Shown here in pieces: positions 16,089 to 25,090 of a stretch of 64,000 nt of DNA. A program made the position numbers and the translations under genes. Each line of letters starts with the position of its first letter. The first letter of the stretch is position 1. The notes beneath the pieces were generated by a model. That model saw only the letters and a program-made list of their open reading frames with translations. It had not been told where the DNA came from and made no database searches. Source of the stretch: Giesbergeria sp. (GTDB lineage Bacteria; Pseudomonadota; Gammaproteobacteria; Burkholderiales; Burkholderiaceae_C); NCBI GenBank assembly GCA_023150295.1, contig JAKLLE010000006.1:18491-82490 (forward strand), written 5' to 3'.

Positions 16089-19000
16089 TGGGCCACCCCC
16101 CTGGCAGCGGCCAAGTCGCGCAGCAGGCGGTCATTGGTGGCCTGGCTGTCCGCATCGGCAAAGCGCATCGACTTGCGCTGCCCGCCCGGCAAAGTGATGT
16201 TCGAGACGTAGGACACGCTGCCGCCGCCCGTGCTGCCGCCTGCGTGCATGCCGCTGCCGCTTGAAGGGCTGCGGGGGGCGGCGGGTTCGGGGGCGACATC
16301 GGCTTGCTTGGGCGGCGCCTTTTGCTCACCCTCGGCCTGGCGGGCGCGCAGCTTCTCTTCGAGCCGCTGCACCGTTTGCAGCAAGGCGTTCTGTTCGTTC
16401 AGGCTTTGCTGCGACCTGACGACATTGCCGTAGTTTGTGCGATACGCCTCCAATTTGATTTTGGCGTTGAAAAGCTCCATCGCATCAGAGTCGCCAATGA
16501 ACTTCTCACCCCACTGCTTTGCGATCTGGGCGTCCACGTATTCCTTTGTCAGCGTGGCGTTGCCGGAGTGGTTGTTGCGCGCGTCCTCAACGGCCTGCTT
16601 GCCGTCGGCGGCAGACGCTTCCCGCAGCAACCGCGCCGCTGCGAGCTCCTGCCCTTGGTCACTCAACTCTTGGGCTTGCTTGGCCAGCGCCTTGGCCTCA
16701 TCCGTCTTGAACTCGCCGCCAGGGCCTATGCCAGAGAACTCCCCGTTTCTATCCCCGCCCGAAAGGGAGCGCAGGCGCTGGGCCACATCGGCCTGGCGCC
16801 GCATAGCGCCTGTGGCGGCCTCAATTCCGCCCACGCTGCCGGAGGCAGACCTGCCCAGCTCAGTGTGCGCGCTGGCCAGGTCTTTGACCTTCTTCGCTGT
16901 GACTTCAGCGATCTCCGCCTCCTTGATCTTGACCTTTGCGCTCTTCTCTGCGGCATCAAGTTCAAGGCGCTTGGCGTCCGTCAGTGTCCCGGACGCCTGC
17001 AGTTCTTCACGCTTTGCGGCAATGCTGGCCAGCGCGGCCTGGGCCTCGGCGCGCTTGGCCTGGGCCACAAGGCCCAGCAACTGGATTTCCAGCTTGCGGA
17101 TTTCGTTCTGTGCCCGCATGGCGCCAGACTCATCACCCCGCGCCTTGGCAACTTCATAGGCCGCCCGCTGCTGCTCAATGGCCAGGCGCACGGTAGCCTG
17201 TTCCAGGCTGTTGTTGGCCTGTTGCGCCTGGGCTTTGGCGGCAATGGCACGCTGCTGGTCGTTCAGCGCGTCGCGGTACAGCAGCGCGGCACGGCCCGCC
17301 GCCTGCTCGGCCTGGGTGACCTGCTCGGTGGTGGCTTTGCCTGCAGCCTGGGCGGCGCGCATTTCATCCACTTTTGCCCGCGCAGCCTCGTAGGCGGTGT
17401 GCAGTTCTTTGACCCGCGCGCTGTTGTCCTGCAGCGCCTCCGCCTGGGCGCGGGTCAGCTCCGCATGCAGGCGTGCGGCCTGGGCCTGGGCCTGGGTTTT
17501 GTCCACATCCTGCTGGCGCAGTGCAATCTGTTTTTCCAGCTCCTGCAACTGCTTTTGGCGCTGGGCGTCCAGCGGCCCTTGCTGGGCCGCAAGGGCCTGC
17601 AGCGCGGCCAACTCGGCCTTCATGACCTCCAGCTCTGTGGTCTTGAGCTGCGCCAGGCGCTCCTGTTGCTCGGCATTGGCTGTGGCGGCATCAGCCGCCG
17701 CCTGGCGCTTCTGCGCCTCAGTGCCAAAGGCTTGCGCAAGGGCAACGGCAGCCTTGCCCTCGGCATCGCGTGCAATCACGCTTTTCTCGGTCTCGGAAAT
17801 CTGTTCGGCAATGGCTTCCTTCACCTTGCTGTAGTCGCTGGCCAGCTTCACCCAGGTGGGCCCGGACTGCGCCCCGGCAGACGCCGCCTGCTGGGTAGCA
17901 CCGCCCAGTTGCTGCTGGGCCAGGGCCGCCTGGGTGGCGTCGTTTCCGACCGCGCCCAGGCTGGCGCGCAGCACATCGTTGTGCTGCGCCGCACCGATCA
18001 AGTTCTTGCGCGCCTCGGCTTCAATGTCGGCAAAAGCCTGTTTCACCCCAGAGAAATCCATCGTGACCAGGGCGCCCAGCAAGACGCCGATCTTCTGCCC
18101 CGTGGCCACCAGGCCCTCGCCCAGCAGCACGATGGCAGCCTGCGCCACCTCGGCCGCAACCTTCAGTGCACGCAGCCCACCGGCCTCGCCGATACGGTCT
18201 GCCATGCCGGTAAAGGCGTTCTTGATGTTGGTGATTTCCTGGCTCAGCGTCTGCGCCTGGGGGGCGCTGCCGTACAGCTCGTTCAGGCCCTGGGCCAGCG
18301 CGGGGAAGATGTCCTGGGCGGTGATCTTGCCTTCTTCCACCAGCTTCATCAGCTCTTCGGTGGTCAGCCCCATGCCCTTGGCGGCCGCCTGCAGCGCGCC
18401 CGGCAAGGCCTCGCCAAGCTGGCCGCGCAGCTCTTCGCTTTGCACCACGCCCTTGCTGGCCATTTGGGCCAGCGCCTGCAGGGCGTTGGACGTTTCTGCG
18501 CTGCTTTTGCCCGCCTTGCCCATGGCAGTGGCCACGGCCTCAAAAACCTGGCGTGTGGGCTCGCCCTCCACGGCGGTGCCGCGCGTCGATGCTGCAAGCC
18601 CAAGGAATGCCTTGCCGACCTCGGTCACATCTGCGCCGATGCGGTTGGCCACGACACGCACAAACTCCAAATCCTGCCCAGCCTTGGCGGAATCCTGCGT
18701 GATGGCCGTCAGCCCGCTGCGCAGTTGCTCCATTTGCGCGGCGGCAGTAACGAACTCTCTGAACGTGAACGCCGCGCCCAATGCACCGGCCATTTGTCCC
18801 AGAAGCTGTGTCAGCCCCTGTACGCGCCCACCCAGTTGTTGCGTCGCCGCGGCATTGCCCTGGTGGGCCTGGGTGAGATCACGGGCGCGCTGCGAGGCCT
18901 GGTCTGCCCCCGCCGCTTCCACGCGCAAGGCCTTGGCGTGGTTCTCTGCAGCGCGCAGTTCATTGGCTTGCGCCTGTGTCAGCGGCCCGATGGCGGCCAG

Positions 19001-19462
19001 CTCTGACCGGCGGGCTTCGGTAGCCTGCTGCACAGCGGCGGCTTCAGCCCGCTTTGCACGGGCCACAAGACCAAGCTGGTCGGCTTCGATCTGCCGCAGG
19101 GCATTGCCAGCGCGCGTTGCCGCTGTCTCATCGCCTTGTGCCTGTGCCACTTGCAGGCGCACTTGCTGTTCGGCGCGCGCGGCCGTCAGGTGGGCCTGCT
19201 GCAGCGTGATTTCGGACTGCTCTGCTTGCAAGCCCGCCTTGATGGACTGTGTCTTGGCGTCTACCGCCTGTCGCAGCCCGTCGAGGCTCTCGCCAGACTG
19301 GCCTGCCGCCTGCCCCAGTTTTTCAACCCCCGTGCCTGCCGCCGCACTGGCAGTACCCATGCCCTTGGCGCCTTGCTCTACCTTGTCCAGGTCGCTTGCA
19401 AGCTCGCCCAGCCCTTCTTTTTTGACGCGGACGGTAAAGTCAATCTGGTTGTCGTTCGACAT
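16085..19462 (-). CDS. Tail length tape measure protein
   Basis: 1125 residues, the longest gene of the prophage. Long alanine/glutamine-rich coiled coils surround a globular and hydrophobic segment around residues 210-520 (LLGQMAGALGAAFTFREFVTAAA, IVLLGEGLVATGQKIGVLLGAL). A block of about 110 residues near 75-200 reappears diverged near 755-865 (RGDESGAMRAQNEIRKLE against QGDETAATRAGNALRQIE). Length sets the tail at roughly 160-170 nm by the usual 1.5 Angstrom per residue rule (inference). Long antisense frames over it are shadows. Confidence 0.92.
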   Translation of the reverse strand: MSNDNQIDFTVRVKKEGLGELASDLDKVEQGAKGMGTASAAAGTGVEKLGQAAGQSGESLDGLRQAVDAKTQSIKAGLQAEQSEITLQQAHLTAARAEQQVRLQVAQAQGDETAATRAGNALRQIEADQLGLVARAKRAEAAAVQQATEARRSELAAIGPLTQAQANELRAAENHAKALRVEAAGADQASQRARDLTQAHQGNAAATQQLGGRVQGLTQLLGQMAGALGAAFTFREFVTAAAQMEQLRSGLTAITQDSAKAGQDLEFVRVVANRIGADVTEVGKAFLGLAASTRGTAVEGEPTRQVFEAVATAMGKAGKSSAETSNALQALAQMASKGVVQSEELRGQLGEALPGALQAAAKGMGLTTEELMKLVEEGKITAQDIFPALAQGLNELYGSAPQAQTLSQEITNIKNAFTGMADRIGEAGGLRALKVAAEVAQAAIVLLGEGLVATGQKIGVLLGALVTMDFSGVKQAFADIEAEARKNLIGAAQHNDVLRASLGAVGNDATQAALAQQQLGGATQQAASAGAQSGPTWVKLASDYSKVKEAIAEQISETEKSVIARDAEGKAAVALAQAFGTEAQKRQAAADAATANAEQQERLAQLKTTELEVMKAELAALQALAAQQGPLDAQRQKQLQELEKQIALRQQDVDKTQAQAQAARLHAELTRAQAEALQDNSARVKELHTAYEAARAKVDEMRAAQAAGKATTEQVTQAEQAAGRAALLYRDALNDQQRAIAAKAQAQQANNSLEQATVRLAIEQQRAAYEVAKARGDESGAMRAQNEIRKLEIQLLGLVAQAKRAEAQAALASIAAKREELQASGTLTDAKRLELDAAEKSAKVKIKEAEIAEVTAKKVKDLASAHTELGRSASGSVGGIEAATGAMRRQADVAQRLRSLSGGDRNGEFSGIGPGGEFKTDEAKALAKQAQELSDQGQELAAARLLREASAADGKQAVEDARNNHSGNATLTKEYVDAQIAKQWGEKFIGDSDAMELFNAKIKLEAYRTNYGNVVRSQQSLNEQNALLQTVQRLEEKLRARQAEGEQKAPPKQADVAPEPAAPRSPSSGSGMHAGGSTGGGSVSYVSNITLPGGQRKSMRFADADSQATNDRLLRDLAAARGVAQ

Positions 19463-19493
19463 GGCGTGGCAATCGGTCGGCTATGAATGAAAC

Positions 19494-19529
19494 GGGCCGC
19501 GCGCCGCCTGGTGGTGCGGCGGGCGGCCC
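19494..19529 (-). promoter_or_regulatory. Strong GC hairpin between tail tube and tape measure genes
   Basis: An inverted repeat GGGCCGC...GCGGCCC with further GC pairs inside lies in the 90-bp gap between the tail tube stop and the tape measure start. There is no T run, so a full terminator is unlikely; partial attenuation or mRNA stabilisation would fit the need for much tube and little tape measure protein. Confidence 0.45.
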
Positions 19530-19552
19530 AGTGGTGCGCCAATAGGTGGGGG

Positions 19553-20317
19553 TCAGCCCATGCGGGTGCGGTAGTAGCGGCTCAGGCCAGCGCCTTCTTT
19601 GGTGGGGTCTTCAAGCACCGTGCCTTCGACATCCAGCGAATTGAAGCCTTTGCGGATGAGCGCAAGAGCCTTGGTCACCCCCTGGCTGGCGCGGAAGATG
19701 TTCACCACCACCGGCTTGCCGCTGTCGGCTTCGTTCAGGCCGCCAAAGATCAGTTCCAGCTCCACAGCCTTCGTCGTCAGCGCCTCAATGGCGGCGTATG
19801 CGCCATAGCTGTAGCTCACCCAGAGCTTGTCCGCTGCGGCAATGCCCACAGCCTCGGGCAACAGATAGACCCCCTCAGGGCGCGGCTCATAGTTCCCGTC
19901 CATTGCCACGACGGTGGCCGTCCCCACATCAGGGCCCTTCTTCACGACCACCGAGGTGGCGCCAATGTGCTCAAGGGGCACCAGCCCGCCCAGGGTTGCG
20001 GTGTGGGGCTCATCGGCCACCGTGCCCGCGTCGATGGACTCCACCGTGCCCGCCACGCTGCGGGCCAGGTTCACGACGTTCAGGTCGGCCAGCTTGGCCT
20101 TGACCTTGACCTCCTTCACGCGCCGCACCTCGGCATGCGTGCCGCCGCCCAGCTTGCGCATGTTTTCCTGTGTCTGCACATCCTCGCTGTGCTCAAGCCC
20201 CAGCTCCAGCACGTTGCCAATCGGCATCGGCAGGGCGGTAGACCCGTACACGCGCGCATAGACCTCCCCGACCGTCATGCTCGGCTTGTAAATTTGCTTG
20301 GTGATCTCGATTGCCAT
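19553..20317 (-). CDS. Major tail (tube) protein
   Basis: 254 residues. The ATG at 20317 has AGGAG 8 nt upstream, better than the TTG two codons before it. The protein is beta-rich with an even charge and ends GLSRYYRTRMG. It lies between the tail-completion genes and the tape measure, exactly where the tube protein is encoded in long-tailed phages. No sheath gene precedes it, so the tail is non-contractile. Confidence 0.75.
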   Translation of the reverse strand: MAIEITKQIYKPSMTVGEVYARVYGSTALPMPIGNVLELGLEHSEDVQTQENMRKLGGGTHAEVRRVKEVKVKAKLADLNVVNLARSVAGTVESIDAGTVADEPHTATLGGLVPLEHIGATSVVVKKGPDVGTATVVAMDGNYEPRPEGVYLLPEAVGIAAADKLWVSYSYGAYAAIEALTTKAVELELIFGGLNEADSGKPVVVNIFRASQGVTKALALIRKGFNSLDVEGTVLEDPTKEGAGLSRYYRTRMG

Positions 20318-20326
20318 GTTCAACTC

Positions 20327-20806
20327 CTATGAAACTGATTCCGCTTTGAAAACCGACTCGACCAGGAAGGCCAGCGGCAGATACACAAACCCCGCGCTGT
20401 GCCCAGCGCCTGGCGCCTGCGTCAGGCGCATGGGCCCTGCCACGTTGGGCGGCCTGAAGCCCATCAGCGCGCCGCCCGCTCTGGCCGCCAGTTCACCGGC
20501 TTGCGACCTTGCGGCCTCGCCACTCCTGAGCGTGCGCACGTTCTTGACGGCTGAAACGATCAACCACGTGTGATCCAGGCGCGCCTCTTTGCCGTCCACA
20601 CGGCTCTCCAGCGGGCGAAACCCTTGCCAGATCACATGCACCGCTGGTGTGGGCTGGTTCTCTTCCTTCACCAGCGCCAGGTCCGCAGCGGTCAGCACGT
20701 GCACCTGCGGCCGCACATCGGCCAGCGCTTCCTTGAGCCGCGCCACGATGTGTGGCTCCGGTGCAAGGAAGTTGTTGCGGTGTGCTGCTGGTGCGGCGGT
20801 CGCCAT
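20327..20806 (-). CDS. Tail terminator-position protein (Mu gp37-like place)
   Basis: 159 residues containing EPHIVARLKEALADVRPQ and AVHVIWQGFRPLESR, the pattern of small tail-completion proteins. It lies between the DUF1320 head-tail connector and the tail tube and overlaps the former by one base. The assignment rests on gene order and size; no catalytic motif is expected. Confidence 0.6.
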   Translation of the reverse strand: MATAAPAAHRNNFLAPEPHIVARLKEALADVRPQVHVLTAADLALVKEENQPTPAVHVIWQGFRPLESRVDGKEARLDHTWLIVSAVKNVRTLRSGEAARSQAGELAARAGGALMGFRPPNVAGPMRLTQAPGAGHSAGFVYLPLAFLVESVFKAESVS

Positions 20807-21312
20807 CAGTAAGCCCCCCAGTCGAACGTGCCGCCTGGTGCCCGTGTCTCCATACGGCCCGCTGGTTGCGCAACTTCGGTATCCGCGCCGCCCAAACTGA
20901 CAACGCCCTTGCTCAAGTCCGCCAGGTACTGGTCAGCCCAAGCCGCGCCGCGCCGAAGCTCCTCAGGCACCGATGTGCCGTACAAGCGCTTGAGCGCAAT
21001 CGCCGCCACCGCTGCTGGTAGGCTGCTGCCTTGCACCAGCTCCACCGGCAAAGGCATGCGCGCCCGATACCGGGGGAACAGGTACGTGTCCGCATGGCGG
21101 CTGGCGCGCTCCAGTGCGTCCTGCAGGCGCGCAAGCGCCGCTGTGGCCACCGCCACCTCGTCCGGGGCCCAGGCGCTGGTATCTCCGCCGCTGGCCGCCG
21201 CGCGCAGCAGCACGCTGTCCAGCACCGCCTCGTTGGCACCGCGCTGGGCCAGCTCCAGCCAGCCGCCTGTGGCAGCGTGGGCCAGGTCCGTCAAGGTGGC
21301 GTAAACAGTCAC
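20806..21312 (-). CDS. Mu gp36-like protein (DUF1320), head-tail connector
   Basis: 168 residues beginning (GTG) VTVYATLTDLAHAATGGW. The pattern PDEVAVATAALARLQDALERAS, then DTYLFPRYR and the C-terminal AAWADQYLADLSKGVVSLG fits DUF1320, the gp36 family of Mu-like phages, thought to join head and tail. The GTG start lies 11 bp after the upstream stop, with GGGGG before it. The frame stays open upstream, but that part is antisense-like. Confidence 0.75.
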   Translation of the reverse strand: MTVYATLTDLAHAATGGWLELAQRGANEAVLDSVLLRAAASGGDTSAWAPDEVAVATAALARLQDALERASRHADTYLFPRYRARMPLPVELVQGSSLPAAVAAIALKRLYGTSVPEELRRGAAWADQYLADLSKGVVSLGGADTEVAQPAGRMETRAPGGTFDWGAY

Positions 21313-21322
21313 GCGGCCCCCG

Positions 21323-21649
21323 TCAGCGCAGCACGCGGATGATTTCGCCCGCTGCCGTCGCGGCGTCGCGGGCTTCACCCCATGCCTTGCCTGCGGCCAG
21401 CGTGACCACACGGCCGTCTGCATCGCTCTGCACGCGCGCGCCAGCAGCAATGTCCGCCCCGGCTTCCACCAGGATCTCGCCGTGGGTGGAGACACCGGCC
21501 TGCTCGCCAACCCCGTAGTCGGCATTGGGCACACCCAGCACCGCGTCCGTGGCGCCAGCGGTAGCGCCTGCGAAGTTCGCACAACGAAAGCGCTGCAACG
21601 CGCCGGTGGCCAGGATGGTCGTCGCCATCAGGATTTTTTCTGTTTTCAT
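21323..21649 (-). CDS. DUF2190-type capsid cement protein
   Basis: 108 residues; ATTILATGALQRFRCANFAG followed by EQAGVSTHGEILVEAGADIAAGARV is the pattern of DUF2190 proteins, small beta-rich proteins coded beside capsid genes that stabilise the head. ATG at 21649; a second ATG at codon 8 is possible. It follows the Ala/Pro-rich protein by 6 bp. Confidence 0.7.
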   Translation of the reverse strand: MKTEKILMATTILATGALQRFRCANFAGATAGATDAVLGVPNADYGVGEQAGVSTHGEILVEAGADIAAGARVQSDADGRVVTLAAGKAWGEARDAATAAGEIIRVLR

Positions 21650-21655
21650 GTTCGC

Positions 21656-21991
21656 TTACTCCTTGGGAACTTCAGGCAGTGGCGCTACCAGGCCGCCAAG
21701 GCGCTCGGCCTCGGAGGCGGTCAGCTCAATGTCGTAGCCAACGCCATAGAACTTGCCGCTGTGGCGAATGGGCACGGAGCCCACCACATACCAACGCTTG
21801 CGCGCAGCGAGCTCTTGGCGAAGGGCTGCGTCCGCAGGCGCCGTTGCTGGCGCATCGGCTGGCATGGCGGCTGCAGGTGCGGGCGTGCTCTGGCCGCTTG
21901 TGGCCTCGGGCGCTTGTTGTGCTGCCGGGGCGGCCTCGGCGGGCGATGCCGCCGGAGCCGTCTTTGGGGGCGCGGATTTCTTGGCGGCCAT
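21656..21991 (-). CDS. Head-region protein with Ala/Pro-rich N-terminus
   Basis: 111 residues. Residues 5-55 are a low-complexity Ala/Pro/Lys tail, and 60-111 form a compact domain (KRWYVVGSVPIRHSGKFYGVG, ELTASEAERLGGLVAPLPE). It starts 2 bp after the capsid stop. Such proteins are frequent between capsid and cement genes in Mu-like phages, with unproven function. The disordered tail may point outward or into the shell. Confidence 0.6.
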   Translation of the reverse strand: MAAKKSAPPKTAPAASPAEAAPAAQQAPEATSGQSTPAPAAAMPADAPATAPADAALRQELAARKRWYVVGSVPIRHSGKFYGVGYDIELTASEAERLGGLVAPLPEVPKE

Positions 21992-21993
21992 GA

Positions 21994-22929
21994 TCAAGCC
22001 GCCCCCGAAACCAGGTAGCCCGCCTCGGCGCCCAGCATGTAGGGGCGGAAGATGTCCGTGTTACGGATGATCTCCAGCTTGCCGTCTTCGGTGCGGGTAT
22101 CCACCACCGGGTTGCCCTTCTTGCGCAGCGTGTAGCCAAAGCTCGGCTCATAGGCCGAGCGCACCGGCGCATCGCCTGCGGCAGCCGGGGCGGCAGTAGG
22201 CACATAGGCCAGCACCAGGTTGCCGCCCCACAGGTCGGTCGTCACGCCTGCGTCGGTGGAATACACGGCCTTGCCCACCACGATGTTCTCGATCTCGAAA
22301 ATCTCGCGCAGGTCGGCCAGCTGCACCAGGCGCGGGCGCGTGTCGCTCAAAATCGCCTTCAGCTTGGGGTGCCGCTTCATGGCGCGCCAGGCCAGGTAGC
22401 CAATCGCCATGGTGTTCGGCTCTTTCACGATCTTGTTGCGCACGGCGGCCTTGGCATCGTCCACCACGCCCTCGGGGTCGCTGTCCGCGTGCGTGAACAT
22501 GTCCGTACCCGACAGCGCAATCTTGTTGCCCGTGGGGTAGTTGGCCGGGTTCTGCGTCATGCTTGCGACCATGGCCTCGTGGCGCAGACGAATGCCCTCG
22601 ACCACACGGTTGGTGGCGTGCGCCTGCAGCGGGAACGCGGCTTCAGCGTCTTCCCGGTAGTCGATCGGGTATTCCAGATCGTGCTCGTCCAGGCTGATGT
22701 CAATGCCGTCAACGTCCTCCGGATTGATCCGGTTGGACTTGGCGCGCAGCGCACGCTCAGTGGCGTACACCTTGAACGCGTCCTTGCCGAAACGCGGAAT
22801 CTTCCCGCCTTCCTTGTCCAGGTTCACAAACGGCAGCAGCTGGTCGCCAATGAAGGCGGCATTGCTGTAGCCCAAGGCCAGCGCACTGAGGACCGGGTCC
22901 ACCACGCGCAACTTGCTCAAACGTCCCAT
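21994..22929 (-). CDS. Major capsid protein
   Basis: 311 residues. Opening GRLSKLRVVDPVLSALALGYSN and the central FEIENIVVGKAVYSTD with WGGNLVLAYVP are typical of Mu gpT-like and related HK97-fold capsid proteins of transposable siphophages. It lies 31 bp after the protease/scaffold gene. No delta-domain is present, in line with a separate scaffold upstream. Confidence 0.88.
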   Translation of the reverse strand: MGRLSKLRVVDPVLSALALGYSNAAFIGDQLLPFVNLDKEGGKIPRFGKDAFKVYATERALRAKSNRINPEDVDGIDISLDEHDLEYPIDYREDAEAAFPLQAHATNRVVEGIRLRHEAMVASMTQNPANYPTGNKIALSGTDMFTHADSDPEGVVDDAKAAVRNKIVKEPNTMAIGYLAWRAMKRHPKLKAILSDTRPRLVQLADLREIFEIENIVVGKAVYSTDAGVTTDLWGGNLVLAYVPTAAPAAAGDAPVRSAYEPSFGYTLRKKGNPVVDTRTEDGKLEIIRNTDIFRPYMLGAEAGYLVSGAA

Positions 22930-22960
22930 GGGTACTTCTCCTTGAGGTATCGGGTTGGGT

Positions 22961-24145
22961 TTACTTGGCGCGCATCACTGCGTGGGCCGCTGTGGCGTAG
23001 TCCTGCCCGTGTTCCTTGGCATGCGCACGAATGCGCTTGTCCTGGGCCAGACGGTCAGGGTCGGCGCCTTCGGCAAACTCCACCGGCGTATCACTGCCAG
23101 CGGCATCCGCAGCCGCACGCTCTCGTGTGGCCTGCTCGCCGAACTCCACCTGCTTGGGCAGCGCCTGCAGAAAATCGCGCCACAGCAGGTGCAAAGGCTT
23201 CTTGGCTTCGCCCTCGCCAAACTCCACGTCGGACTGTGCCTGCAGCTGGGCGCCGATGGCGGCCACCTGCGGCGCCATGGCCGCTGGAATGCGCGCCTGC
23301 GCGGCCATGGCCTCGGCAAAGGCGGTGTTCTCGGCCAGCACGGCGGCCTGGGCTCGCTGGGCATCAGCGGCCTTGAGCTCGGCAAGCTGCCGGGCCTGGG
23401 CGGCGTTTTCTTCGCGCAAACGCGCGGCTTCTTCTTCGGTCACGGCGGACTCCTGTGGTGGTTGGTCGGGGGGGACGGACGGCGCAGCTTCAGCAAACGC
23501 GGCCGGTGTGCCCGCAGCAGTGCGGGTAGCGTTGATGTCTTCCATTGCGCCCAGCTCCAGGGCGCGCACGTCGTAGCCGGGCAGCACCTTGTCGGCGTCT
23601 TCCTGGCCAAACTTGCCCAGCAGCCACTCGCGCAGGTTGCGCCACAGGCTGGCGTTGGTCATGCCGTCCCATTCGCCAAAGGCCAGGCCCTCGGCAAAGC
23701 AGACACAGCCGTCGTCGGTGCCCTCGGCAAATTCGGGCTCGTCAAGGCCCTTTACGCCCGGTGGGTGGGCGCCCAGCACGCCAATGTGGCGCAGGTACCA
23801 AACACCCGGCACCGGGTTGTTGGCAGCGTCAGGCCGGTAGAACTTGGCGCTCACCGTGCCCCAGCGGCCCATGCGCGCCTCTTCGGCAAATGCCGGGTCT
23901 ACCTTGGCGGGCACCGCATACAGGCCGCGCGGCTGAATCTCCAGCCGGTCGGCCCAGCCTTGCGCGGGCGCGTCCAAGGCGGGGTGCCCCTTGACGATGG
24001 GGGCTTTGTGAATCTTGGGGTTGTAGGCCGCCGCCGTTGCGGCCAGGTCGGCCTCGCCAAATTCAATCGTCTCGCCAGCCACGGTCGTCCAGCGGCCGGG
24101 CTTGAAGATGTGCAGGGGCTTGGGTGCGGAAGCGGTTTGGGGCAT
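22961..24145 (-). CDS. Head maturation protease/scaffold (Mu gpI-like)
   Basis: 394 residues. The N-terminal 200 residues (LHIFKPGRWTTVAGET, APIVKGHP, WADRLEIQPRGLYAV, ATVSAKFY-like WGTVSAKFY) match Mu gpI protease; residues 235-305 are a coiled-coil scaffold. A short motif (V/I/P)EF(A/G)E or FAE recurs about ten times (near 27, 86, 137, 149, 155, 216, 275, 307, 333, 355) and also in the portal at 414-419. This is the first gene of the left-arm head operon; Mor ends 48 bp upstream. Confidence 0.85.
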   Translation of the reverse strand: MPQTASAPKPLHIFKPGRWTTVAGETIEFGEADLAATAAAYNPKIHKAPIVKGHPALDAPAQGWADRLEIQPRGLYAVPAKVDPAFAEEARMGRWGTVSAKFYRPDAANNPVPGVWYLRHIGVLGAHPPGVKGLDEPEFAEGTDDGCVCFAEGLAFGEWDGMTNASLWRNLREWLLGKFGQEDADKVLPGYDVRALELGAMEDINATRTAAGTPAAFAEAAPSVPPDQPPQESAVTEEEAARLREENAAQARQLAELKAADAQRAQAAVLAENTAFAEAMAAQARIPAAMAPQVAAIGAQLQAQSDVEFGEGEAKKPLHLLWRDFLQALPKQVEFGEQATRERAAADAAGSDTPVEFAEGADPDRLAQDKRIRAHAKEHGQDYATAAHAVMRAK

Positions 24146-24192
24146 GGCCGCAACTGTCGCGCGGCACCGCCTCTCGCAAGAACTAAAACGCT

Positions 24193-24639
24193 TTAGGAAT
24201 TCTCGGTGCCGTCAAGCCCCGGCAAGCGCCCTTGGCGGCGCGCAAAACACTCGCGCTGCCAGGTATCCACAATCTGGCGCACACGCATTTCGGTGAGGCC
24301 GTATTCGCGGGCCAGTTCGCGGTAGTTGTTGCCCCGGAACTTTGCGCACAGCTCACGATCTCTCGCGCTGAGATGCATGGCCACGCCCTTGGCCAGGTAC
24401 AAGGCGCGGCCACCTTTTTGTTCGGCAAGGTGCTGCAACTGCATCAGCACCTGCTGCGCCCAGTCTCCAAGCTGCTGGGCCCAGCTTTCTGCCAGGCATT
24501 TCTGCCCGGCGCGGGTGTCCTGCAAGACAAGCGCCTCGAACAAGCACAAAGCCACATCCCGCATATCAGGCGTCAGGCCCGGCGGCAACATGCCGTCGAG
24601 CACTGCAGCCTCTGCTGCGGACATGAACCGCTCGCTCAT
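24193..24639 (-). CDS. Mor-family transcription activator
   Basis: 148 residues. The C-terminal helix-turn-helix NYRELAREYGLTEMRVRQIVDTW is the Mor/C family signature; these activators turn on middle or late promoters of Mu-like phages. It overlaps the gp16 gene (ATGA) and is the last early gene, 48 bp before the head operon on the same strand. It is therefore placed to switch on the neighbouring head and tail genes and perhaps the distant right-arm genes. Confidence 0.85.
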   Translation of the reverse strand: MSERFMSAAEAAVLDGMLPPGLTPDMRDVALCLFEALVLQDTRAGQKCLAESWAQQLGDWAQQVLMQLQHLAEQKGGRALYLAKGVAMHLSARDRELCAKFRGNNYRELAREYGLTEMRVRQIVDTWQRECFARRQGRLPGLDGTENS

Positions 24640-25076
24640 GCGCGCCCCCGGTCTTTCCAAGCCTTGAGCGCCTCGATCACCGTGTCGAGCTGGGCGTTGG
24701 TGGCAAATCGCAGCGCACTCACGTGCACCGTGCGCTCCACAAAGGCATTGAGCGCGGCGCGGCTTGGGTTGTGCAGCACGCCGTCGCGGGCCAACTGATT
24801 CCACAGCGCCCACACCTTGCGCTCGCGCGGGCTGGCTGCCTTCTTGACCTGGTCGAACTGCTCGCGCGTGAGCGGGCGGCGGCGGGTGGTGGGCTGGGCC
24901 ACGCCCAGGCGTTCGGCCAGGCGCTGCATGTGGGCGCGCACGTGCTGCTGCTCTGTGGCCGTCATGCCCTTGCTGCTGGCCTTGCCCGTGAGCTGGACCA
25001 GGAGCGCGCGGTAGTCGTCGTCCGAAAGCTGCAGCTTGGACTTGAGCACATGAATGGCGGCGGTGTGGTTTGCCAT
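24636..25076 (-). CDS. Mu gp16-family regulatory protein (DUF1018)
   Basis: 146 residues. AAIHVLKSKLQLSDDDYRALL, the SKGMTATEQQHVRAHMQRL region and ERKVWALWNQLARDG are typical of the gp16 (DUF1018) family, small early proteins that in Mu-like phages always lie just before Mor. Probably nucleic-acid binding; the exact role is unknown. Confidence 0.82.
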   Translation of the reverse strand: MANHTAAIHVLKSKLQLSDDDYRALLVQLTGKASSKGMTATEQQHVRAHMQRLAERLGVAQPTTRRRPLTREQFDQVKKAASPRERKVWALWNQLARDGVLHNPSRAALNAFVERTVHVSALRFATNAQLDTVIEALKAWKDRGRA

Positions 25077-25090
25077 GGTGCAAAGTCCTT

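Noticed and set aside
16304..19006. A 900-codon + strand frame
   Set aside because: Antisense of the tape measure gene; Leu/Gly/Arg-rich shadow without a ribosome-binding site.
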